From assembly GCF_014651675.1 (NCBI RefSeq), contig NZ_BMXI01000012.1:1-64000 (forward strand): a DNA stretch of 64,000 nt, in the 5' to 3' direction. Position 1 is the stretch's first letter; each line of letters opens with the position of its first letter. This stretch comes from Roseibacillus persicicus. GTDB lineage: Bacteria; Verrucomicrobiota; Verrucomicrobiia; Verrucomicrobiales; Akkermansiaceae. Of the stretch, positions 26,246 through 36,102 are shown piece by piece. A program made the position numbers and the translations under genes. The notes under the pieces are model-generated. The model saw only the letters and a list, made by a program, of their open reading frames with translations, made no database searches and was not told where the DNA came from.

Positions 26246-28096
26246 TCACGCCTGAATCATTTCATCGTCTTCTTCTTTGGAGAGTGCCAGCGCGCAATCG
26301 ATGAGTGCCAGGTGACAGTATGCTTGCGGGAAGTTCCCAAGATGTCGGCGAGTCTCAATATCGAGGTCTTCCCCATACAGCTTGTGCTCATTGCTAGCCG
26401 CGAGCAACTGCTCAAACATCTCGCGAGCTTCCGCCTTCTTCTTGATTTGCACCAAGGCTTTCACCAACCAAAAGGAACAGACCGTGAAGGCGCTCTTTGG
26501 TTCGCCAAAGTCATCCTGATTGCGATAGCGAAACATCAGCCCGTCCTCACAGAGTTCTTCTTGAGACTTTTCAACCGTTGCGATGAAACGAGGGTGGGTC
26601 GGCTCGATGAAGCCATACTCCGCCATCAGCAGGTTCGACGCATCCAGATCGTCCGCACCGTAAGCTTGCACAAACGCCCCCTTCTCTTCGTTCCAGCCCC
26701 GCTTGTGGATATCTTCGTGAATCTGGGCCAGAGCAGGACGCTGCATCTCCGCCCACTCGTCTTTCCCCAAGAGCTCAGCGATCTTGATCGCCCGGTCCAT
26801 CGCCACCCAACAGAGCATCTTGGAAAAGACAAAGTGACGCTTCTCACCGCGAATCTCCCAAATCCCCTTATCTGCCTTCTGCCAAGTATGCAGAACAATA
26901 CGGGATACCGAACGAACCCGGGTCCAGATTCGATCCAGAGACTCCGGCGTCCGCTGCCGCTGCAGCAGATCCTGATAGATCACGTCCAACATCACGCCAT
27001 AGATATCGTGCTGAGCTTGAGTGTAAGCGGCATTGCCAACGCGAACAGGGCTCGAGCCCTGGTAACCACTAAGATGATCCAGAGTCTGCTCGGTTAGGTC
27101 CCGCTCCCCTCTCAGGCCATACATGATCTGCAAGGAATCATCCTTGGTAGGCATGGTATGCATCATCCAATCAATGAAGCGACTTGCCATCGAAGGGTGA
27201 CCAATTTTGTGAAGGACAGCTACCGTCATCGACGCATCACGAATCCAACAGAAACGGTAGTCCCAATTGCGCTCCTCCCCGATGGTTTCGGGGAGAGAAG
27301 TTGTGGCAGCTGCCACAAGAGCTCCAGTTGGACTGTATTGAAGAAGCTTGAGAAGGAGCGCGCTCCGAATCATTTCCTCTTGGTATTGAACCGTCTTATG
27401 AGTTCTAGCAACCCAAAGGAGCCAATAGGAACGAGTCCGCTGCAACATCAGCTCCACCGTATCCCGATCCGGTTCTTGCACCTTGTCATGATAACTCAGG
27501 AACAAATAAGCATCATCCCGAAGCTCGATCTCCTCGCTTCGAGCGATCGCCTTGGAATCCATGTTGGTGTAGAGATAGACTGACTCGTAAACATCTCCAC
27601 CCGGCGTCTTCCATTCCGTCGTCGCCTTCAAGCCCGCATGGTAAGGTTCCACTTTGGTCGCATTCTGGGCATATTCCAATCTGGGGTCGAAGTTGACCTT
27701 CACCTTGGGCCGTCCCGAGCTAAGCCGGATGACCCTGACGATATCGGAACCCACATCACTCCGGGTGCCGGCACGGCCGTCCCAAGTGTAGCGGGGCATG
27801 AAATCAATCACCTCAAAGGCTCCCGACTCCCCCTCGAAACGAGTTACGAAGATATTCGTATTTCGTTCATAAGCTTGGGAAACCACTTGGCCATCGACCA
27901 TCTCGATGCCGAAGCGGCCGCCTTTCTCCTCATCCAAAAGGGAAGCGAATACGGTGCCGGAATCAAAGTCAGGGAGACAGGCGAAAACAACACTACCAAG
28001 CGCATCGACCAGCGCGCAGGTGCGCCCGTTGCCGATTAAAGCCATGTGATAGTCATCGTGCAGGCCGGGCTTGCCGGCAGGTAGAACAGGGATCAT
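26246..28096 (-). CDS. Glycoside hydrolase family 15 (glucoamylase/trehalase-like)
   Basis: A 616-residue cytoplasmic protein of the GH15 (alpha/alpha)6-barrel type with an N-terminal beta-sandwich domain ('YHMALIGNGRTCALVDALGS', 'VVFACLPDFDSGTVFASLLD'). The barrel has 'WDYRFCWIRDASMTVAVL', 'YGLRGERDLTEQTLDHLSGY' and the general-acid region 'GIWEIRGEKRHFVFSKMLCW'. Some members of this branch (mycobacterial type) are trehalases and others glucoamylase-like. It lies 9 bases after the otsAB-type fusion on the same strand, so trehalose or a related glucoside is the likely substrate. No signal peptide is present. Confidence 0.88.
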   Translation of the reverse strand: MIPVLPAGKPGLHDDYHMALIGNGRTCALVDALGSVVFACLPDFDSGTVFASLLDEEKGGRFGIEMVDGQVVSQAYERNTNIFVTRFEGESGAFEVIDFMPRYTWDGRAGTRSDVGSDIVRVIRLSSGRPKVKVNFDPRLEYAQNATKVEPYHAGLKATTEWKTPGGDVYESVYLYTNMDSKAIARSEEIELRDDAYLFLSYHDKVQEPDRDTVELMLQRTRSYWLLWVARTHKTVQYQEEMIRSALLLKLLQYSPTGALVAAATTSLPETIGEERNWDYRFCWIRDASMTVAVLHKIGHPSMASRFIDWMMHTMPTKDDSLQIMYGLRGERDLTEQTLDHLSGYQGSSPVRVGNAAYTQAQHDIYGVMLDVIYQDLLQRQRTPESLDRIWTRVRSVSRIVLHTWQKADKGIWEIRGEKRHFVFSKMLCWVAMDRAIKIAELLGKDEWAEMQRPALAQIHEDIHKRGWNEEKGAFVQAYGADDLDASNLLMAEYGFIEPTHPRFIATVEKSQEELCEDGLMFRYRNQDDFGEPKSAFTVCSFWLVKALVQIKKKAEAREMFEQLLAASNEHKLYGEDLDIETRRHLGNFPQAYCHLALIDCALALSKEEDDEMIQA

Positions 28097-28105
28097 GTAG
28101 AGTGG

Positions 28106-30304
28106 TTAGAGGGAGAGTTCATGCTGGAGGCTTTCGAGGAAAACGCGGACTCCACTGGTATCAGTTCGATACTTGGCGCGAGTCGTTCCCGCGCCCACTT
28201 TGACGGTGTAGAAATCGGCTCCATCGGGAACAAGCGAGAACATTGTCTCATCGGTCTGGTCATCACCGGCCGCGAAAGCAACGTCGGTGTGCCAGTATTT
28301 CATCAGATGGTCCACTGCCGCCCCCTTGCTCACCTGGAGACTGGAAACTTCAACAATCTTTTTCCCGTGATGAACTGTAACAGGAAGATTGGCAGCCATG
28401 GACGTGAGCTCATCGAGCAATCCCCGTGCCCGCCAGAGACCAAACTCAGGTTCCGCCTTGCGATAGTGCCACACCACCGCCGACTGCTTTTCCTCAACAT
28501 GGGTCCCCGGCGTCAGCAATGCTGCTTGCTCGAGATGCTCGCGAATCTGTTCCCTCCACTCAGTGTCGACATGGGGATTGAAAAGTTCCCACTCCCCTTT
28601 TCCCTCGTTCAGCCAACGATAGCCATGCTCCCCGACCAGGCTAAGCCCCAGCCCACCCAAATGTTTCTCGAGAAAAGATGGTGGCCGCCCGCTCACGATT
28701 CCGACGTTGAGCCGCTCGGTATCGCCCAAGGATTTGAGCAGGGGCGGCAACTCCGAATCAGGAATTGCGTCCTCCGGCTTGTCGACAAATTCACGCAATG
28801 TTCCATCATAGTCCAAGAAGAGACCAACCGTCGCGCCCTTGCGCCAGCGCTCCGCAATTTCCTTAGCCAGGGGCACCATTTCAAAGACCGCCACCCGCTG
28901 TTCGCGAGCGGGCACTTTCTCCAAGTCCTCAACGAAACTTTGCGCCCAAGGACCACTATGCCGAAGACGGAGACGCCGTTGCATGGCCTCGATGCGGAAC
29001 TTCCGCTCTTCGTCCGGCATCTCGAGAGCCCGCGCAATCGCGTCGGCCACCTCTTCGGTGTTGTGCGGATTTACCTGAATCGCATTGGAAAGTTCCTCCG
29101 CAGCTCCCGCGAGTTCACTGAGAATCAGAACGCCCGGACGCCCCGCAATCTCCTCACGCTGACAATCCAGAAACTCCTTTGCCACCAAATTCATCCCGTC
29201 CCGCAGAGGGGTCACGAGGCAAAGTTCCGAAAGCGCATAAAGAGCCGCCAAATCCGCTGGAGGAAAACCCCGATGCAAAAACTGAACCGGTGAATGTCCC
29301 ACCGAGCCGAACTCCCCATTAATCGCTCCTACCGCCCGTTGCACTTCTTCGGTGAGCTGGTCATACTCCTCGACCCCCTGTCGGGAAGGGACCGAAATCA
29401 GGACGAAGATCACCTCGTCGCACCATTCCGGATTGTCTTTGAGAAAGCGATGGATGGCAGTCAGCTTTTGCGGAACCCCTTTCGTGTAGTCCAAGCGTTC
29501 AACGCTCAATACCAGTCGTTTGCCATTCAACTCCTCCCGGTGCTCAGCCACGATCTCGCCGAAGTCTTCACGCTCCATACACTTCTGGAACCCCAAGTGA
29601 TTGTGACCGATTGGAGCAGCAAGCAATCGAACCTCACGCCCCCCATACCAAATGGAATCCATCTCAGACTCCTTCCCAAGCACCCGCAACAAGGTGGACC
29701 GGAAGTGTCGTAAATAGGAGCTGGTATGGAACCCAATGATATCCGCCCCCAGCACTCCGCGCAGCAACTCGGCGCGGTGCGGAAGCACGCGAAAAACCTC
29801 ACTACTACAAAACGGTGTATGTAAAAAGAATCCCACCCGCAGATTCATATTCGTTCCTCTCAGCAGCTCGGGAAGGAGGAAGAGATGATAGTCGTGGATC
29901 CAAATCATGTCCCCGTCCTGGGCGATACTGAGAATCACGTCCGCGAACTTTTGGTTCACCGCTTTGTAAGAGTCCCACCACTCTTGTGAAAATTTCGCCC
30001 GCTCCACCATGTAGTGTAGAATCGGCCAAAGAGTGGAGTTGGCGTAACCCTCATAAAATCCATCCAATTCTGCCTGGGACAGAAAGACCGGCCAAGTATT
30101 CTGCTCGTTGAGCTGCTTGGAAATCGCCTCCGGATCATCAAATTCTTCCTCCGCTCCTCCCGGCCAACCAACCCATATCTGTTCATTTTCCAGCTCCGCT
30201 CCTTCCAGAGCACTCGCGAGTCCTCCGGCAGTGCGAGTGGCAGTGCCATCGGCAGCGATCTTGACCGGAAGACGGTTGGATACCATGAGAAGTCGTTTTT
30301 TCAT
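28106..30304 (-). CDS. Bifunctional trehalose-6-phosphate synthase/phosphatase (OtsA-OtsB fusion)
   Basis: A 732-residue fusion that makes trehalose from UDP-glucose and glucose 6-phosphate. The N-terminal GT20 synthase part has 'VSNRLPVKI', 'TAGGLASALEG', 'WIHDYHLFLLPELLR', 'VERLDYTKGVPQKL' and 'PLRDGMNLVAKEF'. The C-terminal HAD phosphatase part, from about residue 490, has the nucleophile motif 'LFLDYDGTLREF' and the acidic motif 'AAGDDQTDETMF'. Fusions of this kind are common in Bacteroidota and related groups. The gene is divergent from gltB across 412 bases and is followed closely by the GH15 gene, giving a synthesis and breakdown pair. Confidence 0.93.
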   Translation of the reverse strand: MKKRLLMVSNRLPVKIAADGTATRTAGGLASALEGAELENEQIWVGWPGGAEEEFDDPEAISKQLNEQNTWPVFLSQAELDGFYEGYANSTLWPILHYMVERAKFSQEWWDSYKAVNQKFADVILSIAQDGDMIWIHDYHLFLLPELLRGTNMNLRVGFFLHTPFCSSEVFRVLPHRAELLRGVLGADIIGFHTSSYLRHFRSTLLRVLGKESEMDSIWYGGREVRLLAAPIGHNHLGFQKCMEREDFGEIVAEHREELNGKRLVLSVERLDYTKGVPQKLTAIHRFLKDNPEWCDEVIFVLISVPSRQGVEEYDQLTEEVQRAVGAINGEFGSVGHSPVQFLHRGFPPADLAALYALSELCLVTPLRDGMNLVAKEFLDCQREEIAGRPGVLILSELAGAAEELSNAIQVNPHNTEEVADAIARALEMPDEERKFRIEAMQRRLRLRHSGPWAQSFVEDLEKVPAREQRVAVFEMVPLAKEIAERWRKGATVGLFLDYDGTLREFVDKPEDAIPDSELPPLLKSLGDTERLNVGIVSGRPPSFLEKHLGGLGLSLVGEHGYRWLNEGKGEWELFNPHVDTEWREQIREHLEQAALLTPGTHVEEKQSAVVWHYRKAEPEFGLWRARGLLDELTSMAANLPVTVHHGKKIVEVSSLQVSKGAAVDHLMKYWHTDVAFAAGDDQTDETMFSLVPDGADFYTVKVGAGTTRAKYRTDTSGVRVFLESLQHELSL

Positions 30305-30566
30305 AATTTATGAGCGGCGAATGCCTTAAAAAGGTTGTTCCGGCCCATCCTAAGTCACAATCACGAGAGATCCACCCTATGACTAAAAAAGTTTTTCCTC
30401 CCTCCCTCTCTTCGCCTGAAACAGAATTCGAAAATTCTCCCATCTAAAAAGTAAACCAAGAGTTCGATTAAGTCATTTCATCTAGGTTCTCCTACAATAC
30501 GAACCAGCAACAAGGCCCGAACTCAATAGGTTTTCCGCATTCTAATTCTCTAAGCTCACGTAGTTC

Positions 30567-30583
30567 TTGGCAGACCATCTGCT
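30567..30583 (+). promoter_or_regulatory. Candidate sigma-54 promoter for gltB
   Basis: The stretch TTGGCAGACCATCTGCT has GG and GC exactly 10 bases apart, as in the -24/-12 consensus TGGCAC-N5-TTGC, with a few mismatches. Initiation would fall near 30594, about 120 bases before gltB. Nitrogen genes are frequent sigma-54 targets. No rpoN is in the window to confirm it. A TTGACT at about 30629 is an alternative -35 element. Confidence 0.3.
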
Positions 30584-30599
30584 CTCCTCTATTTTGCGC

Positions 30600-30613
30600 C
30601 GCCCTGCAGGGCG
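30600..30613. promoter_or_regulatory. 14-base perfect palindrome upstream of gltB
   Basis: CGCCCTGCAGGGCG is a perfect inverted repeat without spacer. It sits at the start point predicted from the -24/-12 site and about 100 bases before gltB. It could be a regulator binding site or a leader hairpin; no known operator is recognised. Confidence 0.3.
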
Positions 30614-30716
30614 CTTGGAGCTTTGAAATTGACTTGAATTTTTTGCTCTCCGAGATGATTGCAGACCCGTAACCTGCTTAGAAGCACTGAACAGCACTTC
30701 AGCCCAACACCATTCA

Positions 30717-33700
30717 ATGACCAGCCAGTCTCCCTACCATCCCGATTTCACTCCCGATTCCACCGGAACATTGCACTCCTTTGAAAACGAGAAGGACAAC
30801 TGTGGTATGGGTGCCATTGCCCACCTGGGTGGAGCAAAATCCTACGAGATCATTGAGCGCGCGATTGATTCAGTTTGCAACATGACCCACCGGGGCGCAA
30901 TTGATGCCGATGGCAAGACTGGTGACGGTTCGGGCGTCTTGACCCAGATCCCCCGCACTCTTTTTTCCCGGGAACTAAGCCGTCTGGGACACGCCATCAG
31001 GGATATCAACGATTTGGCGGTGGGAGTCTTCTTTCTACCTGCCGATGATGCCGCGGCGGCGAAGTCTATTCAGGAGGCAGCTGTGTCAATTGCGACCAAG
31101 CGGGGCATCAAGGTTCTCGGCTGGCGGGAAGTTCCCGTCAATCCTGACGAATTGGGCGAATTGGCAGCAAAGAGTCGCCCAAATATCCAACACCTCCTCC
31201 TCGAACGTCCCCGCGAGTGGGAAAGCGACCTCTTCGAGCGCCAGCTCTATCTTTGCCGCCGGACCATCGAACGCCAGTTTGCGGAGGTCTCCAACTTTTA
31301 CATCCCCACCCTCTCCTCCCGCCTCATCTCCTACAAAGGCCTGGCGATGCCGGCGACTCTGCGGGCCTTCTATAGTGATTTGCAGGACTCTGACTTCCAA
31401 GTGGCGCTGGCTCTCTATCACCAGCGTTTCTCGACCAATACCTTTCCCGCCTGGCCTTTGGGGCAGCCCTTCCGCATGATGTGCCACAACGGCGAGATCA
31501 ACACGGTTCGCGGCAATCGCAACTGGTGGTCATCTCGCGAGGAATTCTTCGAAAGTGAACTCTGGGGTGAGGACGTCGACCTCCTTAAAGGGGTGATGTC
31601 CGGACGTGAGTCCGATTCGGCCTCCTTGGACCACGCACTCGAAATTCTGGTTCTCTCTGGGCGTTCTCTCGAACACGCCATGTGCATGCTGGTTCCTCCC
31701 GCTTTCCGACACGATCAGGAGATTTCCGAAGAAGTTCGCGACTTCTTCCACTACCACCGTTCCTTTGCTGAACCATGGGATGGCCCAGCCGGTCTCGTCT
31801 TTACCGATGGCGAGAAAGTGTGCGCGTCTCTCGACCGAAACGGTCTCCGCCCTTCCCGCTACACCTTGAGCCAGGAGGGCCTTCTCATCATCGGTTCGGA
31901 GTCCGGAACAAGCCCCATCGAAAACAATCAAATCGCCCGCCGCGGCCGCCTGGGGCCAGGGCAAATGATCTCTGCCAACACCGTCACCGGCGATTTGCTT
32001 TTCGATCGCGAAATCAAAAACGACCTCGCGGCCCAACAGAACTACGGCAAGTGGGTGGATGAAAACCGCGTGGAATTGCGCAAATTCGTTTCGCACGAGC
32101 CTCATTCTCCAACTTGCGATTTCGACCCGATCGAACTTTCCCAGCTTCAGGTCACTCACGGGGTGACTGCGGAGGATCTCGATATGGTCTTTCCTCCCAT
32201 GGTAAAGGGCTCGCAGGAGGCGGTTTTCTCAATGGGTGACGACATTCCGCTCGCTCCCCTGTCCCGCTACCCGCGCCTACTTTTCACCTACTTCAAGCAG
32301 CTGTTTGCCCAAGTGACCAACCCTCCCATCGACCCTATCCGGGAATGGGCAGTCATGACTTTGGGAGCCGGTTTGGGACGCGAACTCAATATCCTGAGCG
32401 AGTCTCCTGAGCACGGTCGCATTCTTCACTTGGAGTCGGCCATCCTCTTCGAACAAGAGGTCGAATACATCGCCGAGCGCTCCTCCCATGGCTTCAAATC
32501 CTGTGTTCTCGACACCACCTATCCGGTTGAAAACGGGGCTTTCGGTCTTCGTGTGGCAGTGGAAGCTCTCTGCAAAACTGCCGAACAAGCAGTCGAGGAC
32601 GGCGTCGAAATCATTATTCTTTCCGACAAAAAAGTCTCCGCCGACCGAGTCCCGATTCCATCTCTCATGGTCACGGGCGCGGTTCACCACCATCTCAGCA
32701 AGACCCGCAAGCGCTTGCGCACCTCCCTGATTGTGGAAACGGGCGAAGCGCGCGACACCCACCAACTCGCATGTCTCTTTGGCTACGGAGCCACTGCGGT
32801 TTGCCCTTATCTCGGCTACGCGACCGCCCGGGCGATTCTGAAGGATGAGAAGCTCATCAAGAAGCACAAGTTCACTGAAGAGCTCACTCCCGAAATCGCA
32901 ATGGCGAACTATCGCAAGGCTTTGGAGAAGGGCTTGCTGAAGATTATGTCCAAAATGGGCATTTCCGTTCTCAACTCTTATCAGGGAGCTCAAATCTTCG
33001 AAGCCCTCGGAGTGGGAACCGAAGTGGTGGATCTCTGCTTCACCGGAACGGTAACCCGGATTGGCGGGGTAGGCTTCAACGAGATTGCTCACGAGACCCT
33101 GACCCGTCACCAGACCGCCTACGCGGAACCTGTCAGCGAGCCTCTCGACCTGGGCGATCCCGGCTACAACCGATATCGCAAGGCTGGCGAATCACACGCA
33201 ATCTCCACCGAGGTCATCAGCAATCTTCACACCTTTGTTAAGCACAACAAGATGGAGGATTACGAAGATTACGTGAAGGCCTCTCTGACCAACAATCCGA
33301 TTACCATCAAGGATTTGCTGGAGTTTAACACCGAGGGAACCACCGCCATTTCAATCGATGAGGTGGAACCTGCCGAAGACATCGTGAAGCGTTTCACGAC
33401 GGCGGCGATGTCGTTGGGAGCCCTGTCTCCGGAAGCACATGAGACCTTGGCCATCGCGATGAACCGCTTGGGCGGAAAGTCTGATTCTGGCGAAGGCGGG
33501 GAAGACACCCGACGCTTCGAGCCCTACCCGAACGGGGACAGCGCCCGTTCGGCTATCAAGCAGGTTGCCTCCGGACGTTTCGGCGTCAGCGCGCACTACC
33601 TGGTGAATTGCGACGAGATCGAAATCAAGATGGCACAAGGCGCCAAGCCAGGTGAGGGCGGTCAGCTGCCGGGTCACAAGGTCAACGGTCTGATTGCCCG

Positions 33701-35330
33701 TCTGCGCAACACCCAACCGGGGGTCCAGCTCATCTCACCTCCCCCTCACCACGATATTTACAGTATTGAGGATTTGGCGCAGTTGATTCACGACCTCAAG
33801 GAAGTGAATCCTTCGGCCCGAATCACCGTCAAACTGGTGGCTGAAGCAGGTGTGGGAACGGTAGCTGCCGGGGTGGCAAAGGCCTGCGCGGACAACATTC
33901 TCGTCTCGGGTCACGATGGCGGAACTGCCGCATCCCCCCTTTCCTCCACCAAGCACTGCGGTCTCCCCTGGGAGCTTGGGGTTGCCGAAGCACAGCAGAC
34001 CCTCGTCATGAACAACCTCCGGGACCGGGTCGTTCTCCGAACCGACGGTGGCTTCCGCAACGGACGTGACGTGGTCATCGGCGCTATGCTGGGTGCTGAG
34101 CAATTCAACTTCGGAACAATCGCAATGATTGCGATGGGCTGTGTCTACGTTCGCAAGTGCCACCTCAACAACTGCCCGGTCGGTGTGGCAACCACGGATC
34201 CAAAGTGGCGGGCCAAGTTCAAGGGCACCCCTGATCACGTGGTCAACTTCATGATGGGAGTAGCCGAGGAAGCCCGCCAGCACATGGCCAGTCTCGGCAT
34301 TCGCACCATCGAGGAGATGATCGGTCACACCACCTACCTGCGTCAACGGGAAGTCCCGAACCATCCGAAAGCCGCCACCATCGACCTTTCAAAGGTTCTC
34401 AAGGAGGCCGTTCCACGGGAGGGCTCATCACGTTTCCGCACCTTTGAACGCAATACCGGAATCCACAAGCCCGCTCTCGATCTCGAGATTCTCGATGATT
34501 TGCGCTCCCACACCGGTGTGGCAACTGACGAGAACCCCGCCCGTCTCCTGATGGACTGTGCTCCTTTCGAGAAGACTTATTCCGTCGTGAACACCGATCG
34601 TAATATTGGCACCAGACTGTCTGGACGGATCGCGGAAGCGTTCGGCAACAACGGTCTGCCGGAGGGAACGATCAATCTCACCTTCACAGGTTCGGCCGGC
34701 CAGTCCTTCGGAACCTTCCTCTGCGGAGGAGTAACTCTGACCCTGATTGGAGAAGGCAACGACTACACTGGCAAGGGAATGGCTGGAGGAACCATCATCG
34801 TCCATCCCCCATCGGACATGTCCACCAGCTTCGAGCCTTCGCAAAACTCCATCGTCGGGAACACGGTGCTCTACGGTGCCACCGGCGGCGAGCTCTTCGT
34901 CAACGGGCGGGCGGGTGAACGCTTCTGTGTGCGAAACTCCGGAGCAACTGCGGTATGCGAAGGGGTTGGCGACCATGGTTGCGAATACATGACCAATGGC
35001 TTGGTTGTGATTCTGGGACTCACCGGCAAAAACTTCGGAGCCGGGATGTCAGGCGGAGTCGCCTACGTCCTTGACGAAGACGGCCTCTTCCAGTCTCGCC
35101 TGAATTCTGAAATGGTGGTCGCTCTTCCTGTCGCTCGCGAGCAGGACATCGCCGAGGTTAAGAAACTGATGGAGCTCCACCTGCAAAAGACCGGCTCTCC
35201 TGTCACCAGTCAGCTTCTGGCGGATTGGGAAGGAACCCTCCTCCGACTCTTGCGAGTGATTCCGAAGGATCGTCACACTTTGGAACTTGAGGAAGCTAAG
35301 CACGAGTCTGCCGTTGAACCGGTGAACTAG
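30717..35330 (+). CDS. gltB: Glutamate synthase large subunit
   Basis: Transfers the amide nitrogen of glutamine to 2-oxoglutarate, giving two glutamates. At 1537 residues it is full length. Cys29 in 'EKDNCGMGAIAHLGG' should become the N-terminal nucleophile after removal of a 28-residue propeptide. Further parts are the glutaminase domain ('HQRFSTNTFPAWPLGQPFR'), the central domain, and the FMN domain with 'GGKSDSGEGGEDTRRF' and the 3Fe-4S cysteines in 'CVYVRKCHLNNCPVGVATT'. The last part is the C-terminal beta-helix with GxxGxxxG repeats. The small subunit gene gltD is not adjacent; an FHA protein gene follows. Confidence 0.97.
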   Translation: MTSQSPYHPDFTPDSTGTLHSFENEKDNCGMGAIAHLGGAKSYEIIERAIDSVCNMTHRGAIDADGKTGDGSGVLTQIPRTLFSRELSRLGHAIRDINDLAVGVFFLPADDAAAAKSIQEAAVSIATKRGIKVLGWREVPVNPDELGELAAKSRPNIQHLLLERPREWESDLFERQLYLCRRTIERQFAEVSNFYIPTLSSRLISYKGLAMPATLRAFYSDLQDSDFQVALALYHQRFSTNTFPAWPLGQPFRMMCHNGEINTVRGNRNWWSSREEFFESELWGEDVDLLKGVMSGRESDSASLDHALEILVLSGRSLEHAMCMLVPPAFRHDQEISEEVRDFFHYHRSFAEPWDGPAGLVFTDGEKVCASLDRNGLRPSRYTLSQEGLLIIGSESGTSPIENNQIARRGRLGPGQMISANTVTGDLLFDREIKNDLAAQQNYGKWVDENRVELRKFVSHEPHSPTCDFDPIELSQLQVTHGVTAEDLDMVFPPMVKGSQEAVFSMGDDIPLAPLSRYPRLLFTYFKQLFAQVTNPPIDPIREWAVMTLGAGLGRELNILSESPEHGRILHLESAILFEQEVEYIAERSSHGFKSCVLDTTYPVENGAFGLRVAVEALCKTAEQAVEDGVEIIILSDKKVSADRVPIPSLMVTGAVHHHLSKTRKRLRTSLIVETGEARDTHQLACLFGYGATAVCPYLGYATARAILKDEKLIKKHKFTEELTPEIAMANYRKALEKGLLKIMSKMGISVLNSYQGAQIFEALGVGTEVVDLCFTGTVTRIGGVGFNEIAHETLTRHQTAYAEPVSEPLDLGDPGYNRYRKAGESHAISTEVISNLHTFVKHNKMEDYEDYVKASLTNNPITIKDLLEFNTEGTTAISIDEVEPAEDIVKRFTTAAMSLGALSPEAHETLAIAMNRLGGKSDSGEGGEDTRRFEPYPNGDSARSAIKQVASGRFGVSAHYLVNCDEIEIKMAQGAKPGEGGQLPGHKVNGLIARLRNTQPGVQLISPPPHHDIYSIEDLAQLIHDLKEVNPSARITVKLVAEAGVGTVAAGVAKACADNILVSGHDGGTAASPLSSTKHCGLPWELGVAEAQQTLVMNNLRDRVVLRTDGGFRNGRDVVIGAMLGAEQFNFGTIAMIAMGCVYVRKCHLNNCPVGVATTDPKWRAKFKGTPDHVVNFMMGVAEEARQHMASLGIRTIEEMIGHTTYLRQREVPNHPKAATIDLSKVLKEAVPREGSSRFRTFERNTGIHKPALDLEILDDLRSHTGVATDENPARLLMDCAPFEKTYSVVNTDRNIGTRLSGRIAEAFGNNGLPEGTINLTFTGSAGQSFGTFLCGGVTLTLIGEGNDYTGKGMAGGTIIVHPPSDMSTSFEPSQNSIVGNTVLYGATGGELFVNGRAGERFCVRNSGATAVCEGVGDHGCEYMTNGLVVILGLTGKNFGAGMSGGVAYVLDEDGLFQSRLNSEMVVALPVAREQDIAEVKKLMELHLQKTGSPVTSQLLADWEGTLLRLLRVIPKDRHTLELEEAKHESAVEPVN

Positions 35331-35466
35331 TGCTTCGCGACAAAGGTTTAGCGGAGACATTCAAATCAATAAGAAGTCGCAGTATGGCGTAATCGCTCCA
35401 TCTTGCGGCTTCCTGTTGTCAAACTTGCCGCTAAGATAATCTTTGCTTCCAACGTAGATAACAAGA

Positions 35467-36066
35467 ATGCCTCGAATTTGTATTACCATCCCGGCCAAGA
35501 CCCCTCAACCGTATCGTTTTCCTCTCGATACGGAGGTGGTCACCATCGGTCGCTCAGCGGCCAATGATGTAGTTATCGACCACGGCTCGGTTTCCTCTCG
35601 TCACTGCGAGATGAGACGAGTCCCCGGTGGATTCATTCTGGCCGATCTCGATTCGACCAATGGCATCCACCTCGATGAAGAGGAGATGGAAGTCATTGAC
35701 CTTAAGGACGGGATGGATGCCGAGGTCGGCGATGTTCTTTTCAACTATCAACTGACCGAGGAAGAGCAGGACGAATTGGGGAGCGAAAAATTCAAGCCCC
35801 ATCAGAAAAAGAAGAAAAAGAAAAAAGCGGTAGCGACTCCTCCTCCCGCTCGCCCGCCAATGCCCCAGAGCAGTCCCACCTTGGTCGCATCCAAGAGTGA
35901 TAACGGAGCTCAGGAATTCATTATCTTTCTCATCTTTGCAATCCTCGCAATCTTTGCATTTTGCTTCGGGCTGAATAGTGCCCACCGAGCGAGCATTCCC
36001 GCGGACGAGCGTTCCGGTCGTTCCCTGCTTAAGGACATGTCCGCTTCCTCCGAAGACGGGAAATAG
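35467..36066 (+). CDS. FHA-domain protein with C-terminal membrane helix
   Basis: A 199-residue protein. Residues 1 to about 95 form a forkhead-associated domain, which binds phosphothreonine peptides: 'VVTIGRSAANDVVID', 'GSVSSRHCEMRR' and 'LADLDSTNGIHL' hold the GR, SxxH and NG signature residues. A lysine run (seven Lys) and a Pro-rich linker follow, then one hydrophobic helix ('EFIIFLIFAILAIFAFCFGL') and a short hydrophilic tail. The layout suggests a membrane-anchored receptor for Ser/Thr kinase signals; no kinase or phosphatase gene is adjacent. The next gene begins 36 bases later and may share the transcript. Confidence 0.85.
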   Translation: MPRICITIPAKTPQPYRFPLDTEVVTIGRSAANDVVIDHGSVSSRHCEMRRVPGGFILADLDSTNGIHLDEEEMEVIDLKDGMDAEVGDVLFNYQLTEEEQDELGSEKFKPHQKKKKKKKAVATPPPARPPMPQSSPTLVASKSDNGAQEFIIFLIFAILAIFAFCFGLNSAHRASIPADERSGRSLLKDMSASSEDGK

Positions 36067-36102
36067 TTCATTTCCAACCGCACTCCATTTCGGTCCGAAC
36101 CG

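Larger units (their letters stand above)
30305..30716. other. Divergent intergenic region otsAB fusion / gltB
   Basis: These 412 bases contain no credible gene. They must carry the promoters of both divergent genes. Visible elements are a possible sigma-54 site (30567-30583), a perfect 14-base palindrome (30600-30613), and an AT-rich run with TTGACT near 30629. Confidence 0.6.

Noticed and set aside
28121-29293. Long plus-strand open frame opposite the otsAB fusion
   Set aside because: Antisense shadow; no motifs, and the fusion gene is clear.
32277-33110. Minus-strand open frames inside gltB (also 33735-34364)
   Set aside because: Shadows of a fully recognised glutamate synthase gene.
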